This document shows, one piece after another, positions 60,751-64,000 of a stretch of 64,000 nucleotides of DNA. The translations under genes were made by a program, and so were the position numbers. The stretch is from an uncultured Lachnospiraceae bacterium (GTDB lineage: Bacteria; Bacillota; Clostridia; Lachnospirales; Lachnospiraceae). The stretch is from contig OMXP01000002.1 in assembly GCA_900315055.1 (NCBI GenBank), positions 22,871 to 86,870 on the forward strand. Reading direction: 5' to 3'. Each line of letters opens with the position of its first letter. Position 1 is the first letter of the stretch. The notes under the pieces are model-generated. The model had not been told where the DNA came from. It made no database searches and saw nothing but the letters and a program-made list of their open reading frames with translations.

Positions 60751-61698
60751 ATGGGAAACGGTAAGAGAATCGTGGTGGCCCTTGGCGGCAACGCCCTCGG
60801 CCGGAATCTCCCGGAGCAGATGGAAGCGGTGCGCCATACGGCGGTGCCGATCGCGGATCTCATTGAACAGGGGTACGAGGTCGTCATCTCCCACGGAAAC
60901 GGTCCGCAGGTCGGGATGATTCAGGAGGCGATGACGCTGCTCACCAGGGCTCACCCCACAGAGTATGTGACCTGTCCTCTGTCCGTGTGCACCGCGATGA
61001 GCCAGGGCTACATCGGCTATGACCTCCAGAACCTGATCCGCGAGGAGCTTCGAAACCGCGGCATCATGAAGGACGTCGCGACCTGCCTGACCCAGGTGGA
61101 GGTGGATCCGAAGGATCCTGCCTTTGAGAACCCGACAAAGCCGATCGGCTCGTTCTTGACAAAGGAGGAAGCGGAAAAGCTTGTCCGGGAGAGGGACTAT
61201 CAGGTGGTCGAGGATGCAGGGCGCGGTTACCGGCGTGTGGTGGCAAGCCCTCTGCCGAAAAAGATCGTCGAGATCAATACGATCCGGGCTCTTGTCAACA
61301 CCGATCACGTGGTCATCGCCGCGGGCGGCGGCGGCATCCCGGTGTTCCGGACAAACGGCAATCACCTGAAGGGCGCCGCAGCCGTGGTCGACAAGGACTT
61401 TGCGGCGGAGCTTCTTGCAGAGGAGGTGGACGCGGACTATCTGGTGATCCTGACCGCGGTCGAGAAGGTGGCCATCCACTTCGGAACACCGGACCAGAAG
61501 GATCTGGACAGTCTGACGCCGGAGGAAGCGGAAACGTACATCAGAGAGGGACAGTTCGCAAAGGGCTCCATGCTGCCAAAGGTTGAGGCGGCGGTGAAAT
61601 TTGCAAAGTCAAAACCCGGGCGGGAGGCCCTGATCACGCTCCTTGACAGAGCGGGAGAGGGCATCGCTGGGAAGACCGGAACGAGAATCAGGGCATAG
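60751..61698 (+). CDS. arcC: carbamate kinase
   Basis: This 315-residue kinase converts carbamoyl phosphate and ADP to ATP, CO2 and ammonia. It has VVALGGNALGRN, SHGNGPQVG, AAGGGGIPV and the DKDFAAELLA block of carbamate kinases. It starts two bases after the ygeW stop with only a weak ribosome site, so translation is probably coupled. This is the energy-yielding step of the purine island. E. coli names the cluster paralogue yqeA. A hairpin terminator follows. Confidence 0.95.
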   Translation: MGNGKRIVVALGGNALGRNLPEQMEAVRHTAVPIADLIEQGYEVVISHGNGPQVGMIQEAMTLLTRAHPTEYVTCPLSVCTAMSQGYIGYDLQNLIREELRNRGIMKDVATCLTQVEVDPKDPAFENPTKPIGSFLTKEEAEKLVRERDYQVVEDAGRGYRRVVASPLPKKIVEINTIRALVNTDHVVIAAGGGGIPVFRTNGNHLKGAAAVVDKDFAAELLAEEVDADYLVILTAVEKVAIHFGTPDQKDLDSLTPEEAETYIREGQFAKGSMLPKVEAAVKFAKSKPGREALITLLDRAGEGIAGKTGTRIRA

Positions 61699-61712
61699 AA
61701 AAAAGTCCAAGT

Positions 61713-61751
61713 GGGGGATTCGATCGGATTTCAGATCGGATTCCCCATTTT
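61713..61751 (+). terminator. hairpin terminator after carbamate kinase
   Basis: GGGGGATTCGATC pairs imperfectly with GATCGGATTCCCC, followed by ATTTTG. Confidence 0.6.
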
Positions 61752-61763
61752 GTCCCCTTGAGA

Positions 61764-61791
61764 TTGACCGGAATGTTGAGTAAGATAAGTC
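61764..61791 (+). promoter_or_regulatory. possible promoter of the ornithine cyclodeaminase-like gene
   Basis: TTGACC and a weak TAAGTC are 16 bases apart, upstream of a leader terminator. Confidence 0.35.
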
Positions 61792-61799
61792 CTTGGTAA

Positions 61800-61844
61800 C
61801 GCAAGGGTGCGGCGGCATGGGAAAAGTGCCGCCGCACGTTTTTT
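61800..61844 (+). terminator. leader terminator just before the ornithine cyclodeaminase-like gene
   Basis: GTGCGGCGGCA (61807-61817) pairs perfectly with TGCCGCCGCAC (61827-61837), then GTTTTTT. It ends 14 bases before the start codon, so expression needs readthrough or antitermination. A CGC/GCG stem with hexaloop AAGGGT (61800-61811) overlaps its left arm. Confidence 0.75.
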
Positions 61845-61857
61845 ACTGGAGGATGAT

Positions 61858-62958
61858 ATGAGTTTCAAACTTCGCACCTATACACCGCCGGATTTTTCGG
61901 TGGAGCCGTTTGTTTCCGCACCGGACTGCACGCTGATTCCCGCGCCGAAGGACGGCGTGGCACCGGATCACTATCACAGCACGACGATCTTTCCGGAGTA
62001 CTTCAAGATCGACGGGAAGTGGGAGCTTGCCACGGAGAGCCGCATGGACTGCACGGCGGTCTGGAAGGACGGCAGGATTCAGGTGATCGAGTTCCGCAAC
62101 CTTCACAAGGGCGATCTCGTGGTGATCGGACGAAAGGAGGATGCCTCCGAGGGGATCTACGTCTATCCCTACGGCTTCGGATCCCAGGATAAGAACAAGG
62201 ATCTGTTCGCCTTCCGTCAGGGAAGATCCCGTGAGACGGCCTTCTCCCGCGACTATGATCATCTGTACGAGCTTCTCGACTACGAGAGAGATCACGGCAA
62301 CATCCTGTGGGTCATGGGACCTGCCTGTGCATTCGACTCCGATTCGAGAGCAGCCTTCGGACAGCTCGTGGCGGACGGATATGTCGACGGACTGCTTGCC
62401 GGCAATGCGCTGGCAACGCATGATCTGGAGGGGGCGTACCTCGGCACGGCCCTTGGCCAGAACATCTACACGCAGGAGTCGGTGCCGCTGGGACATTACA
62501 ACCATCTCGATACGCTGAACAAGATCCGTCAGTACGGCTCCATTCCGGCGTTCATCGAAAACGAGCACATCGACAACGGCATCATCTACAACTGCGTCAA
62601 GTACAACGTGCCCTTCGTCCTTGCAGGCTCCATCCGTGATGACGGACCGATGCCGGAGATCTACGGCGACGTGTACCAGGCGCAGAACGCGATGCGCGAT
62701 CTCGTGCGGAAGGCCACCACGGTCATCTGCATGGCGACGATGCTGCACACCATCGCCACCGGCAACATGGTTCCTTCCTATCGCATGCTCCCCGACGGCA
62801 CCATCCGGGAGATCTACTTCTATACGGTGGATACTTCGGAGTTCGTGGTCAACAAGCTCGCCGACCGCGGCTCTCTTGCCGCAAAGAGCATCCTGACCAA
62901 CGTGCAGGACTTCATCGTGAACGTCAACAAGGGCGTTCACGCACTGCGGCAGCAGTAG
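61858..62958 (+). CDS. MJ1480-type ornithine cyclodeaminase (LOR/SDH domain protein)
   Basis: This 366-residue protein matches the LOR/SDH (TIGR00300) family, known from archaeal MJ1480 ornithine cyclodeaminase and the C-terminal half of cyanobacterial ArgZ/AgrE. Hallmarks are GYVDGLLAGNALATHDLEGA, VPFVLAGSIRDDGPMPE, DVYQAQNAMRDL, ATMLHTIATGNM and FVVNKLADRGS. It would convert ornithine to proline and ammonia with bound NAD. The first 100 residues are less recognisable. TGGAGGATG precedes ATG 61858. It closes the purine island, and its own leader terminator suggests separate nitrogen control. Confidence 0.82.
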   Translation: MSFKLRTYTPPDFSVEPFVSAPDCTLIPAPKDGVAPDHYHSTTIFPEYFKIDGKWELATESRMDCTAVWKDGRIQVIEFRNLHKGDLVVIGRKEDASEGIYVYPYGFGSQDKNKDLFAFRQGRSRETAFSRDYDHLYELLDYERDHGNILWVMGPACAFDSDSRAAFGQLVADGYVDGLLAGNALATHDLEGAYLGTALGQNIYTQESVPLGHYNHLDTLNKIRQYGSIPAFIENEHIDNGIIYNCVKYNVPFVLAGSIRDDGPMPEIYGDVYQAQNAMRDLVRKATTVICMATMLHTIATGNMVPSYRMLPDGTIREIYFYTVDTSEFVVNKLADRGSLAAKSILTNVQDFIVNVNKGVHALRQQ

Positions 62959-62998
62959 TTGTAAGAACTTTAAGCAGATACAGCGGATAGATTTGAGC

Positions 62999-63043
62999 AA
63001 AGCCCCTCAGGGGAGGCATAAACGGCCTCTCCTGAGGGGCTTT
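62999..63043. terminator. strong terminator closing the purine island
   Basis: A 19-bp stem (AAAGCCCCTCAGGGGAGGC with GCCTCTCCTGAGGGGCTTT, one G-T pair) surrounds a 7-base loop. Confidence 0.88.
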
Positions 63044-63092
63044 GTCGCCCGTGCCAGTGCAGCGATCTGGTGTTTCATAATAATTCAATCAA

Positions 63093-63119
63093 TTGTCAAG
63101 ATAAGCTATCTGCTATAAT
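63093..63119 (+). promoter_or_regulatory. promoter with extended -10
   Basis: TTGTCA and TGCTATAAT (TGn-extended -10) are 15 bases apart, upstream of the last gene. Confidence 0.55.
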
Positions 63120-63269
63120 GTCTTTACTGTTGAATTCTGAGACAGCAGGGCATGCCAATGTCGTTTTTGGACGCAATCTGTGGTAAACAGATCATTCAAT
63201 GATGCACAATTTGAATGCTGTCTATGGGGAGAACTCCAGGAAACTGGAGAGGAACGTACGGAAGGTTTG

Positions 63270-63966
63270 ATGAGATTTCTCATCGATAGAGGAATGACGA
63301 TGGTACCTTACATCTTGATCATAATTTGCGCTGCTCTGGCGGTGATCATCGGCCTGATATTCGCAATGAGAAAAAGGGGGAGCAGGTCCTCAGACGAGAG
63401 GAATGGTATTGTTCCTCATGATAGCCTAACATCGAAATCGGGGAGGACTCTTTCCAAAACCAGATCAAAGCAGGAATTGTCCGTAAAGTTTGAAGATCTT
63501 TCTGCATTGACAGAAGCAGAAGAATCCAGACTGATTGAAATAAAAGATGAGAACCTCCTGGGCCATATTGATAATGCGGTACCAGGAACATTTCGTGCAA
63601 TGCAAAACTCAGGGGCGGCATACAAGTATCTCAAGGATTCAGAATCCGTGGGACAGCTTTATCAGGCAATCATACCCAAGGGTGCTGTTCTGGACAAATC
63701 AAGCAATGGAGGGAGCATTTCGTGCCACATACAGAGTAAAGCCAAACAGGATCGCCGGACAGGCAAATCTGGTTGCGGCAGACAACAGTGCGGCAAATAA
63801 CCTCGTTGCGGCAAGCGCCGTGAACTCGTTGATAGGTGTAGCTGCCATGGTTGTCGGCCAGTATTATATGACTCAGATCAATGGCCAGCTGGATAGAATT
63901 AATGATTACGATGCAAAACAAAAGGCTATTTTTCCGGCCACCTGTTTTGCAAACCTCCATTATTGA
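63270..63966 (+). pseudogene. frameshifted membrane-anchored protein gene
   Basis: The first frame encodes an N-terminal membrane helix (VPYILIIICAALAVIIGLIF) and a soluble part that reads sensibly to about 63700 (YQAIIPKGAVLDKS). It then degenerates, while another frame picks up AMEGAFRATYRVKPNRIAG and continues to GVAAMVVGQYYMTQINGQLD. Together these give one continuous family-like protein, so there is a frameshift near 63700-63720. A stop at 63964-63966 then ends it early relative to the homologues I recall. Base use is A/T-richer than in the purine genes. Starts at 63270 (GGAAGG upstream) or 63300 are both possible. A sequencing error cannot be excluded. Confidence 0.6.
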
Positions 63967-64000
63967 CTGATAATTATGATTTCGATCGCCAACCCATGTT

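Larger units (their letters stand above)
62959..63269. other. 311-base intergenic region
   Basis: It holds a strong terminator and a promoter, listed separately, and no other feature that I can support. Confidence 0.6.

Overview
The window looks like chromosome from a fairly GC-rich member of the Clostridia, probably a gut Lachnospiraceae. Evidence: strong AGGAGG-type ribosome binding sites, occasional GTG/TTG starts, a Gram-positive sortase-type surface protein, a dlt-like surface-modification operon, a ferritin/DtxR/DegV gene set, and an anaerobic purine (urate) degradation cluster of the ygeX-ygeY-ygeW-ssnA-ygfK-xdhD kind. No rRNA, tRNA, CRISPR array or intact insertion sequence was seen.

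Layout. 1-5.3 kb: a B12-type radical SAM protein, then two large polytopic membrane proteins on the minus strand (GtrII-like glucosyltransferase and DUF2142). 5.4-9.7 kb: a two-gene AmmeMemoRadiSam system and an ammonium channel fused to a PII domain. The channel gene lies behind two leader terminators, each overlapped by a small hexaloop hairpin of the kind bound by ANTAR antiterminators. 9.8-25.5 kb: one long plus-strand run for a cell-surface polymer. It contains three MBOAT acyltransferases each followed by an SGNH/DltD-like protein, a DltA-like adenylation enzyme, a PLP decarboxylase, a DltC-like carrier, a large GT-C-like membrane protein, an EEP-family enzyme and a UDP-glucose dehydrogenase. 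25.5-38.6 kb: assorted housekeeping and regulatory genes (MATE remnant, ferritin, SGNH lipoprotein, DtxR-type repressor, HAD phosphatase, TetR regulator, phosphoesterase, ABC exporter pair, DUF234 ATPase, DegV, methyltransferase).

38.7-63.0 kb is the purine island: NCS2 permease, RidA, SsnA, a shortened YgfK, a ferredoxin, an XdhD-type molybdo-enzyme, an M20 hydrolase, a divergently transcribed YheO-like regulator, diaminopropionate ammonia-lyase, hydantoinase, YgeY, YgeW, carbamate kinase and an MJ1480-type ornithine cyclodeaminase. Together these would import purines, open the rings, and recover ammonia, C3 fragments and ATP through carbamoyl phosphate. The island is split at about 52-58 kb by an accessory block holding a hidden type I toxin-antitoxin locus, a decayed second copy, a short tandem-repeat array, a Panacea-domain protein and a 1431-residue surface adhesin. 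The window ends in a frameshifted membrane-protein gene.

The most interesting points are: (1) the dlt-like operon with a built-in amino-acid decarboxylase, which suggests a decarboxylated, amine-bearing acyl group is placed on a surface polymer; (2) the 31-residue toxin with convergent antisense RNA and a shared bidirectional terminator at 53.2-53.5 kb; (3) the tandem ANTAR-like hairpins ahead of amt-PII; and (4) a symmetric operator whose two arms sit in the spacers of two divergent promoters in the purine island.
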